DNA of 64,000 nucleotides from Paenibacillus sp. YN15 (GTDB lineage Bacteria > Bacillota > Bacilli > Paenibacillales > NBRC-103111). Below are positions 9,175 through 18,418 of the stretch, one piece after another; position 1 is the stretch's first letter; every line of letters begins with the position of its first letter. The stretch is from the NCBI RefSeq assembly GCF_003285005.1, contig NZ_QMFA01000001.1, forward strand, positions 375,713 to 439,712, written 5' to 3'. The notes under the pieces are model-generated. The model was given only the letters and a program-made list of their open reading frames with translations. It had not been told where the DNA came from and ran no database searches. The position numbers were made by a program, and so were the translations under genes.

Positions 9175-10409
9175 TGCTCCTGTTCCTTTTTGGATAATTT
9201 ATTGTACCCCTTGTTGCTTAACCCCACTTTTTTCATATTGACCTCCACATTGACCTGAAGATTGATCTTTTTGAACACATCCTCCCGGTCCTGCTCCATC
9301 TGCTTCCATTGCTTCGGGTATTTCCGGTAAATCCGTTCAGAGATGCCTGCCACATCCGCATTGGCTTTTTTGGATGCGGCCCATGCCCGTTTGCACATGT
9401 TCACGATCTCGGTCTTCACACTTTCCTCCATCTTTCGGATGGTTTCCGGGTCCAGCAAATTGCAGGAGCTTCCGGTTTCATTCAGCCAGCCGTCAACCTT
9501 TATGTCGGCCGTCACATTGTATTTGCCCTCCGACTGCCGGACGGTGATCCTGGTTTTGGAGTTGGAGACCGCAAAGGTGGAATCCTTGGCCTCCTTCTTC
9601 TCCGGATTGGAGATGAAGGGAATGGTGGAGGAATTGACCTGATCGCTGAGAAAAGAAATCCCCAGCGCTTCATCATCGCTCATCCATCCCACCAGCTTGG
9701 TTTCCTTGATAATGGCGGCCCGTCCCAGCCGCAGCTTGGAGGGCACAGTGGTTTGCTTCAATTGATCAATGCCGGTGACCTCCTTGCCGCCGGATATAAT
9801 AATTTCCGGGATCAGAATGCTGCGGCCCGGACTCAGCTGCTTCTTGATCAAGTCATACATCCGCACATTGGGGATTTTGGAGAGATAACGTTCCTGCTTC
9901 TCCAGAATGCGCTCCAGGCCGATGCCCGGAATCGTCTCGGAGCTGAGCAGCTGCTCCAGAATGGATCTGCCGTCGCCGGAAGCGACCAGAATGCTGACCG
10001 TTTCGCGGGAGTCGGAATTGCGCAGGTACAGGTCTACGATCTGGCTGAAGCCCTTCTTGGCAGCATCTTCCCCGATGACCAAAATGCTGTTGTGTCCGAA
10101 GTACAGCTTCCGCGGCGCTTCCATATAGCTTTCGGAGGTTGCTTCCTTGATGGTTTCTCCCTCGGTGGAATATACCACAACCGGCACCTGGCCGCTGGGG
10201 CCGCCGGCTGTGCCCGCCGCCGCGGAGATTGAAGAGGGGATAACCACCTGGAAGGACAGCGTCCATTCCCCGTTTTTGCTCACATCCAGAGCGGCTGCTG
10301 AAGTAATGGCAAGCTCATTTAATTCCGTGCGGTCCCAGCAGCCTCCCAGGAGCGCAGAGGATAGGCCCAGCAGAAGGATTATCCGGCGTGAACGTCCCAT
10401 GCGTCCCAC
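9171..10409 (-). CDS. Ger(x)C family spore germination lipoprotein (C subunit)
   Basis: A 412-residue exported lipoprotein: the signal peptide ends in the lipobox LLGG-C followed by WDRTELNELAI, the hallmark start of GerAC/GerKC proteins. The family folds into three domains and forms the C subunit of nutrient germinant receptors in the spore inner membrane. GTG at 10409 is preferred, as AGGAGG lies eight bases upstream; an ATG nine bases later is poorly spaced. It begins two bases after the B-subunit stop and overlaps the following small gene. Expression is expected in the forespore (sigma-G) by family analogy; no such promoter was recognised by eye. Confidence 0.93.
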   Translation of the reverse strand: MGRMGRSRRIILLLGLSSALLGGCWDRTELNELAITSAAALDVSKNGEWTLSFQVVIPSSISAAAGTAGGPSGQVPVVVYSTEGETIKEATSESYMEAPRKLYFGHNSILVIGEDAAKKGFSQIVDLYLRNSDSRETVSILVASGDGRSILEQLLSSETIPGIGLERILEKQERYLSKIPNVRMYDLIKKQLSPGRSILIPEIIISGGKEVTGIDQLKQTTVPSKLRLGRAAIIKETKLVGWMSDDEALGISFLSDQVNSSTIPFISNPEKKEAKDSTFAVSNSKTRITVRQSEGKYNVTADIKVDGWLNETGSSCNLLDPETIRKMEESVKTEIVNMCKRAWAASKKANADVAGISERIYRKYPKQWKQMEQDREDVFKKINLQVNVEVNMKKVGLSNKGYNKLSKKEQEQ

Positions 10410-10411
10410 GA

Positions 10412-11512
10412 TCAGGACCTCCTTTTCCGTGGGGCTTTTTTGCGGACCAACAGAGCTGCGGCCAATAATAGCGGCAGGACCACGTTGAACCCAAGAAGCT
10501 CATACGGGGTTACATGCTGCATCTGGTTGTCGAATGCGGTTTCATCGTGGAAGGACACGAAGGCGGTCATCATAATAACCAGACTCAAGCCCAGCAGCAC
10601 CGGTTTGGACGGCTTAATGACAAAGGTTTCGGTCAGGCAGTGAAAGGCCCCGAACAGAAACAGCGCCATTTTGATATAGATGGTGCATACCCAAAAGGAC
10701 ACAAACAGAATATCCAACCGCTCCAGCGTTGTCCCCAGCTTAATAATTTCAATCATGCTGAAGGTGGGATAGCGGAATTGCTGCGGCATAATGGGGCCGA
10801 ACAGGATGAGGCACAGGGCCACGGTCAGCGTCAGATGGAAGCCTGCGGCAACGGTCCCGCCCACAGCCGCTTTGACAATTCCTTTTTTGGAGTGAAGATA
10901 AGGAGCCAGCAGCAGAACCAGCGCCACCTCCGACAGCCAGCCCAACGGCAGCAAGCCGCCGTAGGCCACATGGGGCAGCGGAGTATCCATAATCGGCATG
11001 AGCTGATGGGGCTCGATCAGATTGAAGAACAGAGTCAGGCTGATGCAATACGTGATGATGCTAATGGTAGTGACCACCCCGTTGACCCGGGCGATAACCT
11101 CAATTCCTCCGTAGACGGCGTAGCCGCATACGGACAGAATGATGACCATTATGACCCAGTCCGGGGTTTCAAATAAAATCTGATCCGACAGGATGTTTGT
11201 GAACTCCTGCAAAATAGTTGCCGATATGGAAATATAGTACGAAGTCAGCCCTAAGCCGACAATAACAGCCGCCCATTTCCCCAACCGGCGGGATAACCAG
11301 CCCAGGAAGGAAAACTGTCCGGAGACCCGCTTGGCGAGAGAGCCTGTCAGCCAGGCTATGCCTGTTCCCAGTATGGTGGCGGCCAGAATGGAAATCCAGG
11401 CATCCTGCTTGGAATGAGCCATGACCACGCTGGGCACCACCAGGATTGCGGTGGGAATAATGGTGGCATAGATTAAAGTGCTTAGCTGCCAAACGGAAAT
11501 CCGCTCCTTCAT
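10412..11512 (-). CDS. GerAB/GerKB family germination permease (B subunit)
   Basis: A 366-residue integral membrane protein with about ten hydrophobic helices, of the endospore germination permease (spore permease, APC-superfamily) family. Recognisable stretches are ISVWQLSTLIYATIIPTAI at the N-terminus and PMIEII-like residues FSMIEIIKLGTTLERLD in the middle. GerB proteins carry the germinant-binding pocket; which amino acid or sugar is bound cannot be read here. Its ATG overlaps the A-subunit stop (ATGA), which supports translational coupling and a shared receptor complex. Confidence 0.93.
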   Translation of the reverse strand: MKERISVWQLSTLIYATIIPTAILVVPSVVMAHSKQDAWISILAATILGTGIAWLTGSLAKRVSGQFSFLGWLSRRLGKWAAVIVGLGLTSYYISISATILQEFTNILSDQILFETPDWVIMVIILSVCGYAVYGGIEVIARVNGVVTTISIITYCISLTLFFNLIEPHQLMPIMDTPLPHVAYGGLLPLGWLSEVALVLLLAPYLHSKKGIVKAAVGGTVAAGFHLTLTVALCLILFGPIMPQQFRYPTFSMIEIIKLGTTLERLDILFVSFWVCTIYIKMALFLFGAFHCLTETFVIKPSKPVLLGLSLVIMMTAFVSFHDETAFDNQMQHVTPYELLGFNVVLPLLLAAALLVRKKAPRKRRS

Positions 11513-13116
11513 GTCCCTTCCCCCTCCTGCCTGTCTCCCTCCGGCTTCTTCGGGGGAAGAGGCTGCTGTCCTTCAGGCTGCCGTTTTTGGTTCCCCGGAT
11601 TGGCAGTATCGGGGCGTTTGTTCATTGCCCACCGGGGAGCGCGGATCAGCACATCCTTCAGCTCGGACAGCCGCAGGGGAGAGAAGGGGCCCATATAGGG
11701 AACGCCGAAGGTGCGCAGGCCCTCCAGATGGATCAGGAGGAACATCATGCCGGACATAATGCCGAACAGTCCGAAGGAGCCTCCCAGGATCATCATCCCG
11801 AAGCGGATCAGCCGGGCGGAGATGGACATGCTGATGTAAGGCACGACGAAGTTGGAGATTGCGGTAAAGGAAACCACGATAACCATGGCCGCCGATACCA
11901 GACCTGCCTGAACAGCGGCCTGCCCCAGCACCAAAGCGCCCACAATGGAAATGGCGGGACCGATGGCCCGCGGCATCCGGACGCCCGCCTCCCGCAGCAC
12001 CTCGAAGGTCAGCTCCATCAATATGGCTTCGATGAAGGCGGGGAAAGGCACTCCCTCCCGTTGGGCCGCCAGGCTGATCAACAGCGGCGTAGGCAGCATC
12101 TCCTGGTGGAAGGTGGTAATGGAAATGTACAGGGCGGGAAGCAGCATGGACAAGAAGAACGCCACAAACCGGATAATCCTTAAGAAGCTGGAAATATCCG
12201 CCCGCTGGTAATAATCCTCGCTGGATTGAAAGTACCGGGTGAAGGGGGCCGGTGCAATCAGAACAAACGGCGTTCCGTCCACGATAATCGCTACCTTGCC
12301 CTCCAGAAGAGCCCCAACCGCTACATCCGGCCGTTCCGTATTGAGCAGGGTAGGGAAGGGGCTGTAGCTGGAGTCCTGAATAAATTCCTCAATGTAACCG
12401 GAATCCAGAATGGAATCCGTCTTTATGCTTGCAAGGCGCTGCATCACCTCGTCTACCATTTCCTTGCGGGCGATGCCGTCCAAATAAACAACCGCCACTT
12501 CCGTTCGGGTAATACTGCCCAATTCGAGAATGATCGATGCCAGCTTCGTCGATTTGACTCTTCTGCGGATCAAGGAAAGATTGGTGCGCAAATTTTCATT
12601 AAAGCCTTCCTTTGGCCCCCGGATCACGGTTTGGGTAGTGGTTTCCTCGACGCCGCGCTGCTCTCCTCCGGAGGTGTTGATGGCCAATGCCTGATTGCAG
12701 CCTTCAATAAGAACAATCGTGGAGCCGCCGAATAAAGCGGAGAATACGCCATCCACCGTGTCCACCTTTTTGACCATGCCCAAAGGCACCGCATCCGCTG
12801 TTGCCTCCAGCACCTCCTGCCCGGACAAACCGGCAAGGCTGTCTCTTATGCCCAGGCCCGGCTTGACCAGGGTTTGCAGAAGATCCCTGTCGACTTTGCC
12901 GCCATCCACAATACCCTCTACCAAAATGACGGCAAAGCGGACTTCATTGGTCAGATGGCGGAAGGTGACATCCACATTTTCCACCAATTCGGCATGTATG
13001 AGGGATAAATTCTCATCGAGACTTTCAGAAAGCGGCTGTTTTTTGGGGGGAGGCGCAGCTTTGCCGGTTTTCTCCTGCTTGGTTTTCCTGGCCGACTTTC
13101 CTTTCAGAATGTTCAT
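11509..13116 (-). CDS. GerA family spore germination protein (A subunit)
   Basis: A 535-residue protein: a soluble N-terminal region of about 290 residues containing RGPKEGFNENLRTNLSLIRRR (shortened family signature, seen as GPKEGFNENLRTN) and four to five C-terminal membrane helices with LRFGMM and PYMGPFSPLR. GerA subunits form the receptor's ligand-gated ion channel in the spore inner membrane. Residues 1-35 are a lysine- and proline-rich cytosolic tail, usual for GerAA-like proteins. ATG at 13116 has AAGGAGGAGA upstream. First gene of the four-gene operon A-B-C-small protein. Confidence 0.94.
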   Translation of the reverse strand: MNILKGKSARKTKQEKTGKAAPPPKKQPLSESLDENLSLIHAELVENVDVTFRHLTNEVRFAVILVEGIVDGGKVDRDLLQTLVKPGLGIRDSLAGLSGQEVLEATADAVPLGMVKKVDTVDGVFSALFGGSTIVLIEGCNQALAINTSGGEQRGVEETTTQTVIRGPKEGFNENLRTNLSLIRRRVKSTKLASIILELGSITRTEVAVVYLDGIARKEMVDEVMQRLASIKTDSILDSGYIEEFIQDSSYSPFPTLLNTERPDVAVGALLEGKVAIIVDGTPFVLIAPAPFTRYFQSSEDYYQRADISSFLRIIRFVAFFLSMLLPALYISITTFHQEMLPTPLLISLAAQREGVPFPAFIEAILMELTFEVLREAGVRMPRAIGPAISIVGALVLGQAAVQAGLVSAAMVIVVSFTAISNFVVPYISMSISARLIRFGMMILGGSFGLFGIMSGMMFLLIHLEGLRTFGVPYMGPFSPLRLSELKDVLIRAPRWAMNKRPDTANPGNQKRQPEGQQPLPPKKPEGDRQEGEGT

Positions 13117-13221
13117 GCTTGCTCTCCTCCTTCCAAGCGGCGCACAGCCGAACTCCTTCCAGAATATACATGACTCTTACGTAGGGTTTGAAGTTTGGAC
13201 CTGTTTTATGCGTCTGCGCCA

Positions 13222-13263
13222 AGAAGCCCGGGCCTTCTGCAGGAGAGCAGAGGGTCCGGGCTT
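13222..13263 (-). terminator. Terminator of the modAB transcript
   Basis: On the minus strand AAGCCCGG pairs with CCGGGCTT around an inner TCTGC/GCAGA stem, followed by TTCTT. It lies 27 bp beyond the modB stop, and upstream of the ger operon start. Confidence 0.75.
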
Positions 13264-13289
13264 CAATCAGGGGGGGATGTTATGCAGGC

Positions 13290-13967
13290 TTAGGAAGCGC
13301 CTTTCAGCTTGCCGGTGAACAACAGCATCCCGAAGGAAAGGGCGATGGTGGCGCCGCTTAAGAGCCATGCCAGCGCAGTGTTTCCCGAATCGACAGCAAG
13401 GTAGATGCCGGTGGGAATGGTTTGGGTGCGGCCGGGGATGTTGCCCGCCACCATCAAGGTGGCGCCGAACTCCCCCAGTCCCCGGGCGAAGCCCAGGACA
13501 TAGCCGGTAACCAAGGCTCTCCAGGAGAGGGGCATGGTAATATGGACCAGAACCTGCCATTCGTTGGCGCCCATTGATCTTGCGGAATCCTGCAGCTCCC
13601 GCTCGACGGAAAGAAACCCCGCCTTCAGGGACTGGTACACCAGCGGGAAGGCCACCACAACCGCAGCCACGACAGCCGCATACCAGCTGAAAATAAAGGA
13701 GTGATCGAACAGGGCCTCAATCAGCTTGCCGAACCAGGTTCTTCTGCCGAAGATCACAAGCAGCACAAAACCGACAACCGTAGGAGGCAGAACCATAGGC
13801 AGGAGAAAAAGGGTTTCCAAAACCGTCTTTCCCTTGAAGCGGATTACGGTCATAAACCAGGTAATGAAAATTCCGAGCAGAAAGACGATTATGCTGGAAA
13901 AGAGCGTTACCTTCAGCGACAGCAGCAGAGGATGGATGAATTCCGGTTTCGTCAGTTGACTGGCCAT
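13290..13967 (-). CDS. modB: Molybdate ABC transporter permease ModB
   Basis: A 225-residue permease with about five membrane helices and the EAA-type loop seen as ARSMGANEWQVLVHITMPLSWRAL, plus the ModB-typical GLGEFGATLMVAGNIPGRTQTIP. It forms the channel of the molybdate/tungstate importer in the cytoplasmic membrane. Start ATG lies six bases after the modA stop, so the two are co-transcribed. The partner ATPase ModC is absent: a terminator and the ger operon follow at once. Either an ATPase from elsewhere in the genome serves this importer or the operon has been split. Confidence 0.94.
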   Translation of the reverse strand: MASQLTKPEFIHPLLLSLKVTLFSSIIVFLLGIFITWFMTVIRFKGKTVLETLFLLPMVLPPTVVGFVLLVIFGRRTWFGKLIEALFDHSFIFSWYAAVVAAVVVAFPLVYQSLKAGFLSVERELQDSARSMGANEWQVLVHITMPLSWRALVTGYVLGFARGLGEFGATLMVAGNIPGRTQTIPTGIYLAVDSGNTALAWLLSGATIALSFGMLLFTGKLKGAS

Positions 13968-13973
13968 GGCGGA

Positions 13974-14843
13974 TTATTTCGCGGCTGCCGAGAAGCCGTA
14001 TTTCAAGAACACATCCATGGCTTCTTTGGTTTGCAGATACTCATAGAAGCTCTTGGCGGCTTCGGGATATTTGGAGGCCTTGATGATGCCTATGGGATAT
14101 TCCACCGCAGTATGGCTGGCCGGGTCGGCAGTCAGGATAACCCTGACCCCTTTGGAAGCGGCGGCGTCTGTTTTATAGACGAACCCGGCTTCCGTATTGC
14201 CGGTTTCCACATAGGAGAGCACCTGCTTCACGTCCTTGGTCAGCACAATCTTGGGCTGCAGGGCATCCCATAATTTAAAGTAGGTCAGGGTTTCCTTGGC
14301 GTAGCTGCCGGCGGGTACGGTTTCGGGTGTGCCGATAGCAATTTTCTTTACATCGGCATGGTTCAGGTCTTCGATTTTGGCAATGGAGAGCTTGCTGTCC
14401 GCAGGGACGATCAGCACCAGGTCGTTGATCAGCAGATTCTTGGCGGTGGCGGAATCAATGAGCTGCTTGGACACCAAAGTGTCCATTTGCTTCTTCCCTG
14501 CAGAGAGGAACAGATCGGCGGGAGCTCCGTTCTCAATCTGTGTCTGAAGGGTGCCGGAAGCGCCATAGTTGAAGGTAAGGGTTATGTGGGGAGCTTTTTT
14601 GGCGTAAAGGGTTTTGATCTCGTTCAGGCTCTCCGTCAGGCTGGCGGCGGCGGAAATGGTCAGCTCCACCGGGTCCGGCGCTTTGGTAGGAGCTGGCGCC
14701 ACACTGGCGGCAGCCGAAGCTGCGGGACTGACAGTGGCGGCGGGGACGGCCCCGTCCTTCTCTCCGCAGCCGGCCAGGCCGGTTAAGGCGGCCAGTGAAA
14801 GAGCGCAAGCGAGGATGATTTTTTTCCCATTTTGCAATAACAT
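13974..14843 (-). CDS. modA: Molybdate-binding lipoprotein ModA
   Basis: A 289-residue binding protein: signal peptide with lipobox LTGLAG-C, an alanine/proline-rich linker (residues about 28-55) and the ModA domain starting ELTISAAASLTESLNEI, with FNYGASGTLQTQIENGAPADLFLSA and the later GNTEAGFVYKTDA. ModA captures molybdate or tungstate outside the membrane and hands it to ModB. The start ATG has GGGAGG eight bases upstream. It lies about 265 bp downstream of the mop gene in the same orientation, with a hairpin and a repeated regulatory-looking sequence between. Confidence 0.95.
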   Translation of the reverse strand: MLLQNGKKIILACALSLAALTGLAGCGEKDGAVPAATVSPAASAAASVAPAPTKAPDPVELTISAAASLTESLNEIKTLYAKKAPHITLTFNYGASGTLQTQIENGAPADLFLSAGKKQMDTLVSKQLIDSATAKNLLINDLVLIVPADSKLSIAKIEDLNHADVKKIAIGTPETVPAGSYAKETLTYFKLWDALQPKIVLTKDVKQVLSYVETGNTEAGFVYKTDAAASKGVRVILTADPASHTAVEYPIGIIKASKYPEAAKSFYEYLQTKEAMDVFLKYGFSAAAK

Positions 14844-14912
14844 GGTTATCCCTCCCGGTATTATCTATATAAGATTGCATCCAATCATTACGAAACCAGC
14901 AGTTATGATTGG

Positions 14913-14960
14913 TTTGATGATATGTTATTTCACATCATACTATAGTTTGTGATGATATGT
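14913..14960. promoter_or_regulatory. Repeated and palindromic sequence upstream of modA, possible operator
   Basis: TTTGATGATATGT (14913-14925) recurs as TTTGTGATGATATGT (14946-14960), and CACATCAT (14931-14938) with GTGATG (14949-14954) flank the perfect 8-bp palindrome ACTATAGT centred at about 14942. Such clustered half-sites 70-120 bp before modA suggest a regulator site, but it does not match the ModE consensus of Proteobacteria. Confidence 0.4.
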
Positions 14961-15037
14961 AAATAAAAAAGTATCGAATATTGTATCGTTTTGTTATGTT
15001 TAGTGCTGTTTGATTAAATGTGGGTATATGTACGAAT

Positions 15038-15078
15038 GCGAAAACCCCCTTGGCCTGGTTTGGGCGGAGGGGGTTCGC
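15038..15078 (-). terminator. Hairpin after mop, probable terminator
   Basis: On the minus strand GCGAACCCCC pairs with GGGGGTTTTCGC around a 17-base loop, 30 bp past the mop stop. The T run is short (four) and lies inside the stem foot, so it may be only a partial terminator between mop and modA. Confidence 0.6.
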
Positions 15079-15108
15079 AGTGGCAGATGGGGCGAGCGGG
15101 ACCTTCGG

Positions 15109-15315
15109 TTACGCCATCAGCATGACGGAGGAGGATTTGATCACGGCGGTGACCTCGGAGCCGATGGCCAGCTCCAGCTCCTTCAGGGATTCGACGGAGA
15201 TGATGGAGGTGATTTTGTTGCCTCCTCCAATGTCCACGACAACCTTGGCGTTGACTTGTCCTTCGCTGATCTCCACTACCTTGCCGGTCAGCTGATTGCG
15301 CGCGCTGATTTTCAT
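15109..15315 (-). CDS. mop: Molbindin-like molybdate-binding protein (TOBE/Mop domain)
   Basis: A 68-residue single Mop/TOBE domain: MKISARNQLTGKVVEISEG then VVDIGGGNKITSIISVESLKEL and GSEVTAVIKSSSVMLM. Molbindins assemble into hexamers that bind up to eight oxyanions and are thought to store or buffer molybdate in the cytoplasm. The same domain regulates ModC when fused to it; here it stands alone while ModC is missing. ATG follows GGAAAGGAGTGTTCCATCC. It is the first gene of the molybdate cluster. Confidence 0.93.
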   Translation of the reverse strand: MKISARNQLTGKVVEISEGQVNAKVVVDIGGGNKITSIISVESLKELELAIGSEVTAVIKSSSVMLMA

Positions 15316-15523
15316 GGATGGAACACTCCTTTCCTCAATGTAAGATATTCTGCCGCGGTCAGCTTGTCCGCAATGGCTGCGGCTTAATCACAGATGCCGG
15401 ACTGGGAGGTATAGGCTTATTGTAAAGCTTTTTTTGCTGCGGATCAACGAAAAAAGGCGATATAAGACGAATGGTTGATATCTATTGTCAGGTTTTCTTC
15501 CATATCCCGTTGGGGGGCAGCCC

Positions 15524-15549
15524 AAAAAGCCCGGCACCGCTGCCGGGCT
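15524..15549 (-). terminator. Terminator of yhbH
   Basis: On the minus strand AGCCCGGCA, short loop, TGCCGGGCT, then five T residues, 17 bp after the yhbH stop. Confidence 0.92.
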
Positions 15550-15566
15550 GAATCTGCCGGGGATAA

Positions 15567-16715
15567 TCAGGATACCGGTTTGGAAAAGAAGGTTTTCAGC
15601 GCTTTGTACACATCGGCTTTTTCACGGATTACATGGTAGAGAAATTTCTTGTGCTGGATGTTCTTGTAGGCGGACATGAGGGTGGAGCTGCGGTTGTACT
15701 GGTTGACCTCGCCGTAGCCGAACATATTGGCGCGCTTCATCAGCTCCTGAATCAGATTGACGCATTTTTCGTTATCGGAGGTCAGATTGTCGCCGTCGGA
15801 GAAATGGAAAGGATAAATATTCCAGTTGGCGGCAGGGTAGCGGGCGTCGATAATATCCAGTGCTTTTTGGTAGGCGGAGGAGCAGATGGTGCCGCCGCTT
15901 TCGCCCCGGGTGAAGAAATCCTCCTCCGTCACCTCCTTGGCCTCGGTATGATGGGCCACGAAGACGATTTCCACATGCTCGTATTTGCGGCGCAGAAACC
16001 GGGCCATCCAGAAAAAGAAGCTGCGGGCAATATATTTTTCGAAGGAGCCCATGGAGCCGGAGGTATCCATCAGGGCCAGCACCACTGCGTTGGAATGGGG
16101 CTTCTGCACCTCATCCCAGGTTTTGAACCGCAGATCGTCGGGGGAGATGCCGTGGATGCCCGGCTTGCCCGCGTTGGCGTTGCGCTTCATGTTCTCCATA
16201 ATGGTCCGCTTTTTGTCGATGTTGGACATAATCCCTTTTTTGCGGATATCATTAAACACCACGTCCTTGGATTGGAGCATCTCCCGCTGCTTCTCCTCCA
16301 AATTGGGCAGCTCCAGCTCCTCGAACAGCATCTCCTCCAGCTCGGCCATGCTGATCTCCGCCTCGTAATAATCCTCGCCGGGCTGGTCGCCGGCGCCTTC
16401 TCCCTTGCCGGGGCCTTTCTTCTGGGCCTCCCGGTCCACTCCCAGCACGTCCCCTACCTGCGAGTCCCCATCCCCTTGCCCTACATGCTTTTGCTTATTG
16501 TAGTTATAACGGAAGCGGTACTCGTCGATGCTTTTAATGGGGACGCGCACCACCTGCTTGCCGTCCGACATGACGATGCTTTCATCCGTCACCATATCGG
16601 GAAGATTCTGTTTGATTGCCTCACGCACCTTCTCCTGATGGCGCGTCTGGTCCTGATAGCCCTTGCGGTGCAGGGACCAGTCCTCCCGGGAGACGATATA
16701 TAGCGGTTCCGTCAC
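15567..16715 (-). CDS. yhbH: YhbH family sporulation-associated protein (UPF0229/DUF444)
   Basis: A 382-residue protein of the YhbH/YeaH family (Bacillus YhbH is about 390). Characteristic parts are [16 protein letters not shown], the [14 protein letters not shown] stretch, and a von Willebrand factor A-like segment with the metal-site pattern [13 protein letters not shown]. In Bacillus the gene is expressed in the mother cell and usually lies by prkA (a serine kinase); no prkA is in this window. The biochemical role is unknown. GTG at 16715 follows GGGAGG by seven bases; an in-frame ATG 24 bases upstream lacks such a site. Single-gene unit. Confidence 0.92.
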   Translation of the reverse strand: MTEPLYIVSREDWSLHRKGYQDQTRHQEKVREAIKQNLPDMVTDESIVMSDGKQVVRVPIKSIDEYRFRYNYNKQKHVGQGDGDSQVGDVLGVDREAQKKGPGKGEGAGDQPGEDYYEAEISMAELEEMLFEELELPNLEEKQREMLQSKDVVFNDIRKKGIMSNIDKKRTIMENMKRNANAGKPGIHGISPDDLRFKTWDEVQKPHSNAVVLALMDTSGSMGSFEKYIARSFFFWMARFLRRKYEHVEIVFVAHHTEAKEVTEEDFFTRGESGGTICSSAYQKALDIIDARYPAANWNIYPFHFSDGDNLTSDNEKCVNLIQELMKRANMFGYGEVNQYNRSSTLMSAYKNIQHKKFLYHVIREKADVYKALKTFFSKPVS

Positions 16716-16981
16716 TGGAATTCCTCCCTTCTTGTGCAAATCTTGCGAAAGCTTTAGCGCGTGATATTGTTAAGTATATTCACCGCGGCGGGAGGTATGT
16801 TCCGGTTATCGAAAGCTTCCTTTGTTCGCATGTTCTTCATTTTTCCATTGGAACAAAACGCATAGTGAATGCGTCTGAAAACTGTTATGATATTAGGGAC
16901 TGTCCGAGAACTCCGGGGGTAGCGGGTTTTAGGACAGCCTTTAGACAGCGCAGTGAGACAGAATGATAAGGAGGCTAAAAG

Positions 16982-18418
16982 ATGATGCGCAAGCTGCTGA
17001 TTCTTCTTTGTTGTACGGCCGGCATCCTGGCGGCGGGACAAGCCGCTTATGCCGCCGGCCCTTCGGTTCAGGCGGGGACGGAGCAGGTCACTGTGGGAGG
17101 CAAAACCATGACTGTGACTACGGTGCGGGTGGATTTGCGCGATCCGCTGCTTGCTCTTGAGCCGGTTACGGCCCGGAGCGCCATCGGCTATGACGAGTCC
17201 TTCGCCTCGATTGTGGAACGGAGCCAGGCTGCGGCCGCCATCAACGGGACCTTCTTCAACGCATATGAAAAGGCGGAGGACAGCCGTTATCCCAACGGGC
17301 TTCTGGTCGCTTCGGGGGAGACGGTCCATTCCGGAACCAACCAGTCCCTGATTTGGATGGCGGACAAGCTTCCCGTTATCCGCAATGTGGAGCTGGGCAT
17401 CCGGGTGACCTTTGTCCAAGGCAAACAAACCTCCACTTATTTTCCGTGGGGGGTCAATAAATATTACGGAGACGGCCAAACGGACCAGGTGGTCTGGTAC
17501 ACCCCCGCTATGGGCCGGATCATCGATTATCCCAACAGCACCAAAATTGTGATCCGGGAGAATGTAGTGACCCGGATTACCGAAGAAGCGGTTTCCGTGC
17601 CCGGGGACGGGTATGTGTTTATGGCCGGGAACAGCGACAACAACCGCAATAATCTGCTCCCGCGGGTTCAGGTGGGAGATACGGTGGATTTGGAAACGGT
17701 GGCCAAGGATGCGGTAAGCGGGGAGGCGGTGGATGCGGGAATGTGGCTTTCCGCCATCGGTGCGGGACCGAAGTTGGTGACAGGCGGAGCGGTGGATCTG
17801 GATTTTGCCCGGGACGGCTTTGACGACCCGAAGCTCATGACGCAAGCCAACCGCAGAAGCTTCGTCGGCATTGACGGGGAAGGCAGGCTGGTGATGGGGA
17901 CCATGGACGGGGTGACCGTGCAGCAGGAAGCGGAAGCGGCGGTTGCCCTGGGACTCCGGGAGGCCATGAATCTGGACGGCGGCGCCAGCTCCGGACTGTA
18001 TGCCGAAGGAACTGTGCTCACCCAGCCGGGCCGCGATCTGAGCAATGTCCTGGTGGTCCGCAGACTGGCGGAGCCCCGCACGCAGCTGGAGGTCAACGGG
18101 CGGTTCCGGCCTGAATTTCAGGGTTTTATCCGCCAGGATACGACGCTGGTGCCCATTCGGCCGCTCTTGCAGGCTTTGGGCGCGGAGTTCAAGTGGAATG
18201 AAGCGGAGGGCAATCTGTCCGTGGTGAAGGACGGCAAAACGCTGACCTTCACTCCCGACCGGCGGGAGATCCTGGTGGACGGCAAAAAGGAAGCGCTGGA
18301 TACGCCTCCCGTAATCGTGGACGGCCGGTTGTACGTGCCGGTCCGCTATGTGGTGGAAAGCTGGGGCGGCAAGGTCGAATGGGACCAGAACCTCTACCGG
18401 GTGTCTCTGGAATTCTGA
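16982..18418 (+). CDS. Phosphodiester glycosidase (NAGPA-like) with copper amine oxidase N-terminal-like domain
   Basis: A 478-residue exported protein: signal peptide 1-25 (cleavage near AYA-A), a phosphodiester glycosidase/DUF2233 domain at about 60-365 containing AAINGTFFNAYEK and the catalytic-type motif NLDGGASSGLYA, and a C-terminal Cu_amine_oxidN1-type domain at about 370-478 (FVPIRPLLQALGAEFKWNE, LYVPVRYVVESWGGKVEW). Relatives cleave the sugar-phosphate diester of GlcNAc-1-phospho linkages; bacterial ones are thought to act on cell-surface or teichoic-type polymers. The accessory domain is common in Paenibacillus exported proteins and probably binds wall or carbohydrate. ATG follows AGGAGG by seven bases; an extended -10 TGT-TATGAT lies at 16883-16891. 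Its stop abuts the stop of the opposing gene. Confidence 0.88.
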   Translation: MMRKLLILLCCTAGILAAGQAAYAAGPSVQAGTEQVTVGGKTMTVTTVRVDLRDPLLALEPVTARSAIGYDESFASIVERSQAAAAINGTFFNAYEKAEDSRYPNGLLVASGETVHSGTNQSLIWMADKLPVIRNVELGIRVTFVQGKQTSTYFPWGVNKYYGDGQTDQVVWYTPAMGRIIDYPNSTKIVIRENVVTRITEEAVSVPGDGYVFMAGNSDNNRNNLLPRVQVGDTVDLETVAKDAVSGEAVDAGMWLSAIGAGPKLVTGGAVDLDFARDGFDDPKLMTQANRRSFVGIDGEGRLVMGTMDGVTVQQEAEAAVALGLREAMNLDGGASSGLYAEGTVLTQPGRDLSNVLVVRRLAEPRTQLEVNGRFRPEFQGFIRQDTTLVPIRPLLQALGAEFKWNEAEGNLSVVKDGKTLTFTPDRREILVDGKKEALDTPPVIVDGRLYVPVRYVVESWGGKVEWDQNLYRVSLEF

